Shown: positions 38,612-48,541, counted from the stretch's first letter. The stretch: DNA of 64,000 nucleotides from an uncultured Albidovulum sp. (GCA_913064775.1 CAJYAD010000007.1:62001-126000); one strand, 5' to 3'. Notes: a model not told the origin generated them from the sequence alone. A program made the numbers and translations.

Positions 38612-39238
38612 GTGATTAAGTATCTTCTGATTGGTCTTGGCGTTTTGATGTTCCTGGCGATGGCGGTCGGTGACGGCCTGGGGATCATGGCCTTCCTCAA
38701 GCTGCGCTCGCTGTCGATGCAGAATGCTTCGGCACAGGCAGCGGCGCAGCCCGGTGCCACCGCGAAGCACAATGGCAAGCCCTCGGCGAAGTCCGCCGCC
38801 AAGCCCGCACCGAAGGCGCCGCCCAAGCCCACCGCCGAGAACGCCAATTTCGTCGAGATCCCGCAATTCGTGGTCACCATTCCCGCCCCGGCGCCCAAGG
38901 CCTCGGGCGCTGCCGGCGCGGATGGCAGCGGCGCGGGGGCGGGCGATCCCGCCGCCAGCCCCGGCCGCGCGGGCTATCTGCAGCTGTCGCTGTCCTTCCT
39001 GACCGAGAGCCAGCGCGCGGCCAAGGATTTCGGCAAGCTGATGCCGATGATCAAATCGGCGATCATCAGCGACGTGATGTCCTCGGGGTTGTCGCCAAGC
39101 GAGGATCCGGTGAAGATGAAGCTGCAGATCAGCGATTACAGCCTGCAGGCGGCCAACACCATCGTGTCGCAGGCCGACAGCAAGGTCGGCAAGACGCCCT
39201 TCGTCGGTGCCTATGTCACCACGTTTGTCACGCAATAA
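38612..39238 (+). CDS. fliL: FliL-like basal-body protein
   Basis: Single N-terminal TM, Pro/Ala linker, QLSLSFLTESQRAAKDFGKLMPMIKSAIISDV; before fliP. Confidence 0.75.
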   Translation: MIKYLLIGLGVLMFLAMAVGDGLGIMAFLKLRSLSMQNASAQAAAQPGATAKHNGKPSAKSAAKPAPKAPPKPTAENANFVEIPQFVVTIPAPAPKASGAAGADGSGAGAGDPAASPGRAGYLQLSLSFLTESQRAAKDFGKLMPMIKSAIISDVMSSGLSPSEDPVKMKLQISDYSLQAANTIVSQADSKVGKTPFVGAYVTTFVTQ

Positions 39239-39241
39239 GCC

Positions 39242-39928
39242 ATGCAGGGCGCCGCTTCTCCGCTTCTCAGTGTGACGACCCAGGGGCACGCCCAGGTGTT
39301 CTCGCTGGATGTGCAGACGCTGCTGATCGTCACGCTGCTGGCCTTCCTGCCGGGGCTTGTGCTGCTGATGACCAGCTTCACGCGGTTCATCGTGGTGCTG
39401 GCGATCTTCCGGCAGGCGCTGGGGCTGTCCACGACGCCGCCGAACATCCTGCTGATCGCGCTGGCGCTGATCCTGTCGGCCTTCGTCATGCGCCCGACGC
39501 TGGAGACGGTGAACACCACCGCGCTGCAACCCTATCTGGCGCGGACGATTTCCTTTGACGACGCGACCAAGGCGGCGATCGCGCCGATGCGGGCCTTCAT
39601 GCTGAAACAGGTGCGCGAACGAGAGCTGCACCTGTTCGTCAACCTTTCGGGCCACAAGGGCGAATACGCCAACCTCGACGACGTGCCGCTGCTGACACTG
39701 GTGCCGGCCTATGTGACGTCGGAATTGCAAAGCGCGTTCCAGATCGGCTTCCTGATCTACATTCCCTTCGCGCTGATCGATCTGGCGGTGGCGGCGATCC
39801 TGATGGCGCTGGGGATGATCATGGTCTCGCCCACGCTGATCTCGTTGCCGATCAAGCTGCTGCTGTTCGTGTCGATCGGGGGGTGGTCGCTGTTGCTGGG
39901 GTCGGTCGCGCGCAGCGTGATCCAATAG
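39242..39928 (+). CDS. fliP: Flagellar export gate protein FliP
   Basis: TSFTRFIVVLAIFRQALGLSTTPPNILLIALAL; VPAYVTSELQSAFQIGFLIYIPFALIDL. Confidence 0.96.
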   Translation: MQGAASPLLSVTTQGHAQVFSLDVQTLLIVTLLAFLPGLVLLMTSFTRFIVVLAIFRQALGLSTTPPNILLIALALILSAFVMRPTLETVNTTALQPYLARTISFDDATKAAIAPMRAFMLKQVRERELHLFVNLSGHKGEYANLDDVPLLTLVPAYVTSELQSAFQIGFLIYIPFALIDLAVAAILMALGMIMVSPTLISLPIKLLLFVSIGGWSLLLGSVARSVIQ

Positions 39929-39951
39929 GGCGCAGGCACCCCGGGGATCGA

Positions 39952-40413
39952 TCAGGCCTCGGCGTGCAGGCCAGAATCGTCGTCGTCAGGGCGGGGGGTG
40001 TCGGCCGCCCAGCGGCTTTCGTTCATTTCCAGCAGCACGTCACTGATCTGGCGCTCAGAGCGCGAGATGACCGCGCGCGCCAGCTTGTATTCGCGGATCA
40101 GATCCTGCATCCGCGCGGCTTCGGCTTGGCGCCCGGGCGTGGCCTTCAGGGCCTGATAGGCGGATTCGAGCGTGTGGTGATTGGCGTGGCGCAGCACTTC
40201 GCGCAGGCGCTCGAACACGGTGCGGGTGGTCTCGGCGCGGGCCTCGAAGGCCAAGCTGGAGGCGCGCACCTCGGCCGGGGGGGCGGTGGCGATGCTGGCT
40301 GAAAGGGACTCGGCCTCTTGGCGCAGCGATTGTGCCGCGCCCAGGGCGCCATCCAGCGCCGTGGCGAAATCGGCCGCGTCGGCCGGATCAGTCACGGCCA
40401 AGCTTCCGGGCAA
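39952..40413 (-). CDS. Probable FlgN-like export chaperone
   Basis: Helical protein overlapping and downstream of flgM; position and size only. Confidence 0.5.
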   Translation of the reverse strand: MPGSLAVTDPADAADFATALDGALGAAQSLRQEAESLSASIATAPPAEVRASSLAFEARAETTRTVFERLREVLRHANHHTLESAYQALKATPGRQAEAARMQDLIREYKLARAVISRSERQISDVLLEMNESRWAADTPRPDDDDSGLHAEA

Positions 40414-40720
40414 GCAGGCGTTCGAAGGACAGCATCGCGCCCGCGATCTTGGCGGCGGGCGGGCGGTAGTTGCCGGCGGCGACCTGCAGCGTCAGCTGCT
40501 GGACCTCGGCGCTGGCCTGCGGATGATCGGCGGCCGCGACCCCCTTCAGCAATGCGGCCGCATCCTGGGCCTGACCGGAAAGCGAAACGACTTCCTGGCC
40601 TTGCACCGGGGTCGGGGTCTGAACCGAACCCGGCTGCGCCCGGTCCGCCGCCTGGGGGGTGCCACGCGCGGGTTGGTCGATGGGGACAGTACCGTTGGAG
40701 ACGCCAGAGATCTTGACCAT
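40388..40720 (-). CDS. flgM: Anti-sigma-28 factor FlgM-like
   Basis: MVKISGVSNGTVPIDQ...VVSLSGQAQDAAALL...VAAGNYRPPAAKIAGAMLSFERLL. Confidence 0.75.
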   Translation of the reverse strand: MVKISGVSNGTVPIDQPARGTPQAADRAQPGSVQTPTPVQGQEVVSLSGQAQDAAALLKGVAAADHPQASAEVQQLTLQVAAGNYRPPAAKIAGAMLSFERLLARKLGRD

Positions 40721-41100
40721 TATCTTTCAGCCAGGTTCCTGATTTCCTTTTCGAGCAGACCGATCTGCTCGACGATCGCGCAAAGCGCTTCGGTATCGTT
40801 TTCGGCGTTCGCCTGGGTCAGCCGTACGTTATAGCTGGTGTAAAGTCCAGCAAGCACGCCGCCCAGCGAATTGGGGTCGTCCGAGACGGTGATCGCCTGC
40901 AGGAAGGACAGCAGCCGAGAGGCCCCGGTGACCGCGGCGAACTTGGCTTCGGTATGCTCCAGCTCGATCGCGCGCCGGGTGCGGGTAAGATAGGTCCTCA
41001 CCCCCCGCAGTCCGATCAGCAGCGTCTCCAGCGTCGGTTCTTCGGGAAGGACCGCGGTGTCGCGATAGAAGGCGGCCGTGTCTGACATGATCGTATTCAA
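40720..41100 (-). CDS. fliS: Flagellin chaperone FliS
   Basis: TYLTRTRRAIELEHTEAKFAAVTGASRLLSFLQ...LGGVLAGLYTSYNVRLTQANAEND. Confidence 0.87.
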   Translation of the reverse strand: MNTIMSDTAAFYRDTAVLPEEPTLETLLIGLRGVRTYLTRTRRAIELEHTEAKFAAVTGASRLLSFLQAITVSDDPNSLGGVLAGLYTSYNVRLTQANAENDTEALCAIVEQIGLLEKEIRNLAER

Positions 41101-42518
41101 CCTTTAGTGGTGGAGCCGGATCCGGACAGGATCGACAAGTAAGAGAGGGTGGCAGAGGCGCCGCTGGTGTTGTTGATGGCGTTGGTGAACTGGCTTTCGA
41201 GATTGGCGATCTGCTGGTTGCCGATCAGCGTCTGCATCGCGATCTGGGATTTCAGCGAGGCGACGCTGGTTTTCAGGTCGGTCGCCGCGGCGCCGACAAA
41301 GCCGCTGGCCGCGGTGCCGCTGCCCGATCCCGTCGAGGGTGCTGCCGCCGAGGCCGAGGCCGCGCCGGCGGTGCCGACCGCGCCGGTGACGATGCCGCCG
41401 ACCTTGGTTTCCAGCGTCTTGATCAGGGCGTCGGCGCCGGTCGGATTGGCGGCATAGGCCGATGCGAAGGTGGTGCTGCTGAACGACAGCTTGCCGCTGG
41501 ACGAGATCGTGAAACCCAGCGCATTCGCCGTCATCCCGCTGCTTGTGGCCGAGGACACCGCCGACAACAGATCCTGCTTCAGCTGCTGCACCTGCACATT
41601 GCCCAGCAGCGGCCCGGTTTGGGCGCTTTTCGACGAGGCGCTGGCCGAAGATTTGGGCGGCACGAAGGCGGTTTGCTTGGCGATCTGGCTGACCGCGCTG
41701 TTCAGCTTGTTGGCGAAGGCCGACAGCGCCGAGGACAGCCCCGTGGAAGAGCTGTTCACCGACACCGTGGCCGAGCCCGAGGACACCAGGTTCAGGGTCA
41801 GTCCGCTGACCAGCGACACGCCGCTGTTCGAGGTCTCGGTGACCGGCACGCCATTCAGCGTGAAAGAGGCATTGCGCGCCGCCTGGCCTAGGGTCATCGT
41901 GGCGCCGCTGCTGCCGTAGGACAGCCCCGCCAGCGCGCCGGTGCCACTGACCGAGAAAGATTGCGCTGATCCGGTGGTGCTGCTTTTCAGCACCAGCTTC
42001 GCGCCCGAGGCGGTGTTGATGACCGAGGCCTGAACCCCCTTGCCCGCCGCGTTGATCGCCTGCGCCACGCCATTCACCGTGTCGGCCGAAGAGGCGACGT
42101 TCACCGTCGCCGAGGCGCCACTGCCGAATTTGAACGTCAGCGCCCCCGAGCCCGAGCCCACCGCCGCGCTGCCCGAGGCGTAGGAGCCCGAGTAAACTTC
42201 CTGGCTGTGCGCCAGCTTGATGCCCGAAAGCGTGTAGGATCCGCTCGCGGCGCTCGCTTTGGCCGAGGCCGTCGCCACCGCGCTGGCGCTGGTGGTGGCC
42301 TTCATCGTGCTCAGCGAGGCCGGGTTGGCCAGCCCGCTCAGCGCGCCGTTCAGCGATGACAGCGCACCGCGCACCGACCCAAGGGCCGAGATCTGCGCGT
42401 TGTCGGCCTTGATCTGGGATTGTTCCAGTTTCATCGGCGCCTGGATGCGCGCCTGCAACTGGCTGACGATCGCGGTCACTTCGGCCGACGAGAACAGGCT
42501 TGAGACAGAGTTGGTCAA
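41097..42518 (-). CDS. fliD: Flagellar filament cap FliD
   Basis: SSAEVTAIVSQLQARIQAPMKLEQSQIKADNAQISALGSVRGALSSLNGAL; C-terminal coiled region; TTG start at 42518 with SD AGGGG preferred over the track start at 42554. Confidence 0.87.
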   Translation of the reverse strand: MTNSVSSLFSSAEVTAIVSQLQARIQAPMKLEQSQIKADNAQISALGSVRGALSSLNGALSGLANPASLSTMKATTSASAVATASAKASAASGSYTLSGIKLAHSQEVYSGSYASGSAAVGSGSGALTFKFGSGASATVNVASSADTVNGVAQAINAAGKGVQASVINTASGAKLVLKSSTTGSAQSFSVSGTGALAGLSYGSSGATMTLGQAARNASFTLNGVPVTETSNSGVSLVSGLTLNLVSSGSATVSVNSSSTGLSSALSAFANKLNSAVSQIAKQTAFVPPKSSASASSKSAQTGPLLGNVQVQQLKQDLLSAVSSATSSGMTANALGFTISSSGKLSFSSTTFASAYAANPTGADALIKTLETKVGGIVTGAVGTAGAASASAAAPSTGSGSGTAASGFVGAAATDLKTSVASLKSQIAMQTLIGNQQIANLESQFTNAINNTSGASATLSYLSILSGSGSTTKG

Positions 42519-42584
42519 CGGCGTTACCCCTGATCTGCACCCCGGCCGCGGCACGGGGCCTTGCGGTCACCCTGGTGGGCGACG

Positions 42585-42612
42585 CGGCCAGGCGCCGGAA
42601 AGCGCCTGGCCG
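42585..42612 (-). terminator. Hairpin downstream of fliC (no U-tract)
   Basis: Perfect 11-bp inverted repeat CGGCCAGGCGC-CGGAAA-GCGCCTGGCCG between fliC and fliD. Confidence 0.5.
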
Positions 42613-42627
42613 GTCCTGTGGTGCCGG

Positions 42628-44112
42628 TTACGGCAGCAGCGAAAGATACGCTTGCTGCAGCCGGCTGCTCGATTTAAGCGCGGCCACGCCCGCCTGGGCC
42701 TGGATCTGGCTTTGGGTCAGCTGTTGGCTGACTTGCGGGATGTTGGCGTCCTGCACGCTCGACAGACCGCTTTGCAGGTTGGCCCCCGTGGTGGTGAGGT
42801 TGTTCAGCGTGGCCTGCATCCGCTGCTGCGTCGCGCCCAGCTGACCGCCAAGGTTGTTCAGGCCCTGGATCGCGTATTTGACGATGTTGATCGCCTGGTT
42901 GGCACCGCCGACCGTCGAGACGTTGACCGACGACAGCGATTGCAGGTTCGACTGCGAGGTGAGGCCGATGTCCTTGGCGTTGCCGACGCTGAAGCCGGCA
43001 TCGGACTGGAACGAGACCTTGCCCTGTGCGACCAGCGTTGCGCCGCCGGAGGCCGCGGTGAAGGCCGAGCCGGTGGTGGTGCCACCGAAGGTCTTCGCAC
43101 CCGGGGTGTTAACCGCCTTGAACGTGCCCTGCGACACCCCGGTGATCGAGATGTTCTTGCCCTCGCTCTGGGTCAGGACGATGTTGCCCGAGGCGTTCTG
43201 GGTCGCGGTGATGCCGCTTTTCGCGGTGTCGTTGTTGATCGCCGACACCAGACCCGAGGCGCCGGTCGCCGAGATCTTCGAGGTGTTGGTGGCGCCAGCC
43301 GCGGAACCGTTGCCGAGCGTGAAGTTGTAGCTGCCGCCCGCCCCGCCAGTCGCCTGAAGCACAAGCTGCGTCGAGGCCTGAGCCTGCACGTTGGTCTGGT
43401 TGGTCGCGGTGTTGACCGAAGCGGCGATCGAGGCTGCCGATTCATTGGCCGTGACGGCGACGCTGGCGGACCCGTTCGAACCGTTGATGGCCAGCGTGCC
43501 CGCGGTGAACGCGTTGCCGGTGGCGGTGGCCGCGGCAGAGCCGGTCGCGGTGTAGAGCGCGGTGGAGCCGCCAGCAGCCGCCAGCGTGTTCATCCCGATC
43601 GCATTGGCCGAGGTGTTGCCGATCGACAGACTCAGCGTCTGGCCTTCGCTGGCGCCAACCTGGAACTGCACGCCGGTGAAGGAGCCGTTCAGCAGGCTGA
43701 TGTTGTTGAACTGGGTCTGGTTCGCGATCGTCGTGACCTGGCCGGTGAGCTGCGACACCACGCCTTGCAGCGACTGGGCCTCTTGCGGGGTCTGGGTGCC
43801 GTTCGCGGCCTGCACCGCGATCGAGTTCAGCTTCTGCGCCACGTTCAGCTGCTGCTGGACCGCACCCTGCGCGGTTTGCAGCAGCGAGATGCCTTCGTTG
43901 GCGTTGTTGCTGGCCTGGTTCACGCCGTTGATCTGGCTGGTGAAGCCTTGGGCGGTGATGAAGCCCGCGGGGTTGTCGGACGGGCTGTTGATCTTCAGCC
44001 CGCTTGAAAGTTGCTGTTCGTAGCTGTTGTTTGCCTGCTGCGCGGCAGAGATGCCGTTCAGCGCGGCAAGCGCACCGCTGTTGGATAGGATGGAGCCAAT
44101 GGCGCCGGACAT
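42628..44112 (-). CDS. fliC: Flagellin
   Basis: QQLSSGLKINSPSDNPAGFITAQGFTSQINGVNQASNNANEGISLLQTAQGA; C-terminal D0/D1 helices. Confidence 0.95.
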   Translation of the reverse strand: MSGAIGSILSNSGALAALNGISAAQQANNSYEQQLSSGLKINSPSDNPAGFITAQGFTSQINGVNQASNNANEGISLLQTAQGAVQQQLNVAQKLNSIAVQAANGTQTPQEAQSLQGVVSQLTGQVTTIANQTQFNNISLLNGSFTGVQFQVGASEGQTLSLSIGNTSANAIGMNTLAAAGGSTALYTATGSAAATATGNAFTAGTLAINGSNGSASVAVTANESAASIAASVNTATNQTNVQAQASTQLVLQATGGAGGSYNFTLGNGSAAGATNTSKISATGASGLVSAINNDTAKSGITATQNASGNIVLTQSEGKNISITGVSQGTFKAVNTPGAKTFGGTTTGSAFTAASGGATLVAQGKVSFQSDAGFSVGNAKDIGLTSQSNLQSLSSVNVSTVGGANQAINIVKYAIQGLNNLGGQLGATQQRMQATLNNLTTTGANLQSGLSSVQDANIPQVSQQLTQSQIQAQAGVAALKSSSRLQQAYLSLLP

Positions 44113-44148
44113 GATGTACCTCCTGCCAGGGTTGATAGTCGACGACGG

Positions 44149-44175
44149 CAGTCGGCTGCCGGTCGCTATGAGTTA
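44149..44175 (-). promoter_or_regulatory. Candidate sigma-28 promoter of fliC
   Basis: Minus-strand TAAC-N15-GCCGACTG, close to TAAA-N15-GCCGATAA, 37 nt upstream of fliC ATG with good SD (AGGAGG). Confidence 0.5.
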
Positions 44176-44314
44176 ATTCGAACCTGAGCGGCGATAATTT
44201 CAGTTGGGGAGATGACGATCGCGTGATCGATGTGCGGCGGCGGCGTCGCTTGCGCCCCGCGCGCCGATCTGCGACCCATTCGTCATCCCGCAGCACTCTG
44301 CCCGGAGGCCCCGC

Positions 44315-45556
44315 ATGAGCGCAGAAGCCGATATCGTCATCATCGGGGCCGGCGCCGCCGGCATCGGCGCGGCACGGGGGCTGGCGGGCACCGGCTTGTC
44401 GGTGACCCTGCTTGAGGCGCTACCGCGTATCGGCGGCCGGGCCTGGACGCAGCGGGCCACGGGAATGCCCTTGGACATGGGCTGCGAATGGCTGCATTCA
44501 GCCGACCGCAACCCCTGGACGGGCATCGCCGAAGAGCTGGGCTTTGAGGTGCGTCGCGCGCCCACCGTCTGGAACAGCCAATACCGCGACCTTGGCTTTG
44601 CCCGGGCCGACCGCGCGGCGGCGCAGGCGGCCTTTGATCGCTGGACCGCCCGCATCCATCAGGCCCCGCCCCCGGGCGATTGCGCTGCCGATCTGCTGGC
44701 GCCCGAGGATGCGCGCTGGACGCCCTATATTCAGGCGCTGTCCGGCTTCATCAGCGGCGCGTTCCTGGAACAGATCTCGGTGCGCGATTACGCCGCCTAT
44801 GACGCGGCGGCGACGGATCTGAATTGGCGGCTGCCGGCGGGCTACGGCACGCTGATCGCGGCGCATCTGCCGAAGGGGGCCGCGTTGCGCCTTGGCGTGA
44901 CGGTGCAGTCGGTCTCGCTGGCGGCGGGGGGTGTGACGCTGACCACGCCCGAGGGCACGCTGCGGCCCCGTGCGGTGATCGTGACGGTGTCGACCAACGT
45001 GCTGGCGGGCGATGCGATCCGCTGGCCTCAGGGCCTTGATCCGTGGCGCGCTGCGGCGGTGGACCTGCCGCTGGGACGGGACGAGAAGCTGTTTCTCGAG
45101 ATCCTGGATGATGCGCCCTTCGCCCCCGACAGCCATCTTCTGGGCGATCCTCTTGATGCCACCACGGCCACCTTCAACATCCGCAATTTCGGCTGGCCGG
45201 TGATCGAATGCTTCCTGGGCGCCGACGGTGCGCGGGCGCGGAGCGAGGCGGGGGAAGAGGCCGCCTTTGCCTGCGCGATCGACCAGCTTGCGGCGCTGAT
45301 GGGGACGGATGTGCGGCGCCATCTGCGGCCGCTGACCGCCTCGGACTGGTCCGGCACGCCCAGCATCGGCGGCGGCTACAGCCATGCCCTGCCCGGCCGG
45401 TCCGATTCCCGCGCCGCCCTGGCCCGGCCCTTCGAGGAGCGTCTGTTCTTTGCCGGGGAGGCGACACATCGCACCGATTTCTCGACCGCGCATGGCGCCT
45501 ATCTTAGCGGGTTGCGTGCGGCGGGCGAGGCGATCGCGGCGCTGGGCGCGGCCTAG
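44315..45556 (+). CDS. Flavin-dependent amine oxidase / NAD(P)-FAD oxidoreductase
   Basis: DIVIIGAGAAGIGAARGLAGTGLSVTLLEALPRIGGRAWT; C-terminal RLFFAGEATHRTDFSTAHGAYLSGLRAAGE. Confidence 0.9.
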   Translation: MSAEADIVIIGAGAAGIGAARGLAGTGLSVTLLEALPRIGGRAWTQRATGMPLDMGCEWLHSADRNPWTGIAEELGFEVRRAPTVWNSQYRDLGFARADRAAAQAAFDRWTARIHQAPPPGDCAADLLAPEDARWTPYIQALSGFISGAFLEQISVRDYAAYDAAATDLNWRLPAGYGTLIAAHLPKGAALRLGVTVQSVSLAAGGVTLTTPEGTLRPRAVIVTVSTNVLAGDAIRWPQGLDPWRAAAVDLPLGRDEKLFLEILDDAPFAPDSHLLGDPLDATTATFNIRNFGWPVIECFLGADGARARSEAGEEAAFACAIDQLAALMGTDVRRHLRPLTASDWSGTPSIGGGYSHALPGRSDSRAALARPFEERLFFAGEATHRTDFSTAHGAYLSGLRAAGEAIAALGAA

Positions 45557-45858
45557 TCGGCGGCGGACAACAGGATCGGCGTGCCATGCGGTGTGGCCCG
45601 CGCGGCGGCCTGCCAACGCTGGGTCAGCGCGGCCACTTCGCCGGCGCCGGCGATGCCGCGCCGGTCCAGCAGGGCAACCAGCGCCTCGGACCAGATCCGC
45701 CAATAGGCGTCGGGTTCGGCCTGCTGGACGCGGGGGCCGAATTCGGCCGCCCATTCGGGCCAGGTGAATTGCCCGGCCTCGTTCAGCGCGACGGTCATGG
45801 CGAAGACCTGCGCCTGCCAGGGTTCTGCGAAGGGGGCGTCAGGCCGGGGAGCGGTCAA
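45553..45858 (-). CDS. Nitrile hydratase accessory/activator protein
   Basis: FAEPWQAQVFAMTVALNEAGQFTWPEWAAEFG; next to NHase beta. Confidence 0.88.
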   Translation of the reverse strand: MTAPRPDAPFAEPWQAQVFAMTVALNEAGQFTWPEWAAEFGPRVQQAEPDAYWRIWSEALVALLDRRGIAGAGEVAALTQRWQAAARATPHGTPILLSAAD

Positions 45859-46501
45859 GATAGGGCTCCCATGCTTCGATGCTGACGGTCAGGGTCGGGT
45901 CGGCATCGGCGCCGTAAAGCTCTCCCGCGTCGAATTGTACGGTGTAGAGGGGCTTGGGGTCTTCCTCGGGCGAATGGGCGTGATGGTCGGGGAACACATG
46001 GGCGCCGTGCACGGCGGTCACCACGCCCACACGTCCGCGGGCATAGCCGGGCAGGCGGGTGTGGCCCGCGGGCTGGTGGTTGCGGGTGCGCACCCGGTCG
46101 CCGACGGCGAAGGCGGGCGCCGGGCCGGGCCGGTCGGCAGGGCCGCCGCGTGCCAGAACGCCCGGCGCATCCGCCGCCGTCAGGCACCGATCCGGGCGCA
46201 GGCCGGGGCGCAGGGCGTGACCGGCGGCCAGCTCATCCGCGCCGATCTCGCCCGCGCGTTCCAGAAGGTTGGTCAGCGCCCGCAGCCAGATCTCGTAATA
46301 GCTGGCGTTGTAATAGATGGCGGGCGGCAGGCTTTCGCGCGCATGGCGCGAGCTGTCGATGTTCCAATGCGCCAGCGGCCCGCAGGCCAGCGTCAGCCCC
46401 AGCACACGCTTTTCCCAAGCGGCGTGGAAGCGGTCGGTTTCGGGTTCGGGCACCACCGCACCAAAGCCGTGGCGGCCGCCCAGATCCTGCGGCCCGTTCA
46501 T
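45839..46501 (-). CDS. Nitrile hydratase subunit beta
   Basis: [50 protein letters not shown]. Confidence 0.94.
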   Translation of the reverse strand: MNGPQDLGGRHGFGAVVPEPETDRFHAAWEKRVLGLTLACGPLAHWNIDSSRHARESLPPAIYYNASYYEIWLRALTNLLERAGEIGADELAAGHALRPGLRPDRCLTAADAPGVLARGGPADRPGPAPAFAVGDRVRTRNHQPAGHTRLPGYARGRVGVVTAVHGAHVFPDHHAHSPEEDPKPLYTVQFDAGELYGADADPTLTVSIEAWEPYLDRSPA

Positions 46502-47145
46502 GCCGCCACCCCGGGGCGCGCGGGCTGGCCGCAGCCGATCATGCTGTCGCGGGTGACCAGCGCGGCCAGGGCCTCGGCATCCATCCCATCGCTGCCGGCG
46601 GGGCGTTCGGGGATCACCAGATAGCGGACCTCGGCAGTGGAATCCCAGACGTGGATCCTGGTGCCCTCGGGCAGGGTCACGCCGAATTCGGCCAGCACCG
46701 CGCGGGGTTCGCGCACCGCGCGCGAGCGGTAGGCAGGCGCCTTGTACCAGGTCGGCGGCAGGCCCAGCACCGGCCAGGGGTAGCAAGAGCACAGCGTGCA
46801 GACGACCATGTTGTGCTGATCCGGCGTGTTGAAGACCGCCACCATATGTTCGCCCTGACGCCCGGTGAACCCCATCGAGGAAATCGCCGCTGTCGCGTCG
46901 CGGCGCAGCCAGTCGGCGAAGTCGGGATCGGTCCAGGCGCGGGCCACCACCGACGCGCCGTTGCGCGGCCCGACCTGATGCTCATAGGTCTCGATGATCG
47001 CATCCACCGCGGCCGGATCGACCAGACCCTTTTCCACCAGGATGGTTTCCAGCGCGCGGGCCCGCGCGGTCATCTCGTCCATCTCGTTGTCGTGGTCATG
47101 CCCGTGGTCGTGCCCGTGAGCATGGTCGTGCGGGTGATCGTGCAT
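46498..47145 (-). CDS. Nitrile hydratase subunit alpha, cobalt type
   Basis: Metal-binding [21 protein letters not shown]; His-rich N-terminus. Confidence 0.95.
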   Translation of the reverse strand: MHDHPHDHAHGHDHGHDHDNEMDEMTARARALETILVEKGLVDPAAVDAIIETYEHQVGPRNGASVVARAWTDPDFADWLRRDATAAISSMGFTGRQGEHMVAVFNTPDQHNMVVCTLCSCYPWPVLGLPPTWYKAPAYRSRAVREPRAVLAEFGVTLPEGTRIHVWDSTAEVRYLVIPERPAGSDGMDAEALAALVTRDSMIGCGQPARPGVAA

Positions 47146-47219
47146 CTGCCCTGCCTTTGCTGGGTCGGTCCCGCATCACTATGGCAAAGGCCCGCGGCTT
47201 CGGCAATCGGGCGCGCGCG

Positions 47220-48191
47220 CTACAGCCAGCCGCGGCGCTTGAAATAAAGGTAGGGCAGGATCGCCGAGAGGATCATCAACCCGACTGCCCAGGGGTAGCC
47301 CAGATCCCAATGCAATTCGGGCATGTATTTGAAGTTCATCCCGTAGATCGAGGCGATCAGGGTGGGCGGCAGAAACACCACCGCCGCGACCGAGAAGATC
47401 TTGATGATCGCGTTCTGCTCGATGTTGATCATGCCCAGCGTCGCGTCCAGCAGGAAGGTGATCTTCTGTGACAGGAAGCTGGAGTGATCCTCGAGCGAGC
47501 GGATGTCGCGCGACAGCGTCTTGATCCGTTCGCGCATGTCCTTGGCGGTCTTGCGCTGCAGGGTGGCTTGGCCAAGGAAGCCCACCAGACGCTCCAGCGT
47601 GACCAGACTGTCGCGGATGTTCGAGGTCAGATCCCCCTTGCGGCCGATATCCTCCAGCATCGCCTGGAAATCGCGGCTTCGGCTTGGCTTGTCGAGCCGG
47701 TAGCGAAACACCGCGCGCGAGATCCGGTCGATCTCGCGGCCGGCGCGTTCCAGGATGTCGGCGAGGCGGTCGACGATCGCCTCCAGCAGCGCCACCAGAA
47801 CGCTTTCGCCGCTGTCGCAGCCCATCGGCACCTTTTCGGCGCGCACCGGGAAGGTCTTGAAGGCGCGCGGTTCGTGATAGCGCAGGGTGATCAGCCGCGA
47901 CCCGGCCAGGATGAAGGTCACGGGCCGCATCTCGGGATCGTCACCATCGGCGTGCGAGGGCAGGATCGCGGTCATGAAAATCGCCCCGTCCTCCTTGTAG
48001 AGCCGCGAGGAAATCTCGATCTCCTCCATCTCTTCCTGGGTCGGGATGGCGATCCCCAGACGGTCGCCAAGGTCGCGCTGCTCGTCCGAGGAGGGGTTGA
48101 CCAGATCGACCCAGACCAGCTGTTCGGTCAGGGCAGAGGTTCCCTCTTCGACCCGCAGGCGTCCGGCTTCGTTGATGAAATTCCTCAGCAT
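47220..48191 (-). CDS. corA: CorA family divalent cation transporter
   Basis: C-terminal YGMNFKYMPEL GMN motif and two TM helices; ATG 48191. Confidence 0.93.
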   Translation of the reverse strand: MLRNFINEAGRLRVEEGTSALTEQLVWVDLVNPSSDEQRDLGDRLGIAIPTQEEMEEIEISSRLYKEDGAIFMTAILPSHADGDDPEMRPVTFILAGSRLITLRYHEPRAFKTFPVRAEKVPMGCDSGESVLVALLEAIVDRLADILERAGREIDRISRAVFRYRLDKPSRSRDFQAMLEDIGRKGDLTSNIRDSLVTLERLVGFLGQATLQRKTAKDMRERIKTLSRDIRSLEDHSSFLSQKITFLLDATLGMINIEQNAIIKIFSVAAVVFLPPTLIASIYGMNFKYMPELHWDLGYPWAVGLMILSAILPYLYFKRRGWL

Positions 48192-48541
48192 CGCGTTCGT
48201 CGTCCTTCCAGTCGTCCCGGCCCCGGTTGCGCATGGCGCCCCCGGCCGGGCCCGCTTCGATCGCCCAGCAAGATGCCACCCCGAAGTCATCCGCAAGCCC
48301 CGCCCGGCGCATTGGCGTCGCGGTCACGACGGGGTGATGGCATCGAGAATACACTCGTGCAAGATATGGGTTTCGCCCTATGAGTTCGCCTTGGGACACC
48401 TCCTTCGGCAAGCACAGGGTTGATCGAGGGGGGAAATATTGGTTTTTTGCTGCGAAGGCTAGGACGCGCCCCTGCTGTCCGGCGACTCTCGCCGCTTCGT
48501 GACAAGGTCGGCAACGCGCGCGCAGGGGGCAGAGGGACATC

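Noticed and set aside
41104-42570. 488-aa minus-strand ORF in another frame of fliD
   Set aside because: Low-complexity Arg/Gly-rich out-of-frame translation; FliD frame has the family features
42259-44007. 582-aa plus-strand ORF opposite fliD/fliC
   Set aside because: Antisense open frame produced by GC-rich codon bias; fliD and fliC on the minus strand are clear families
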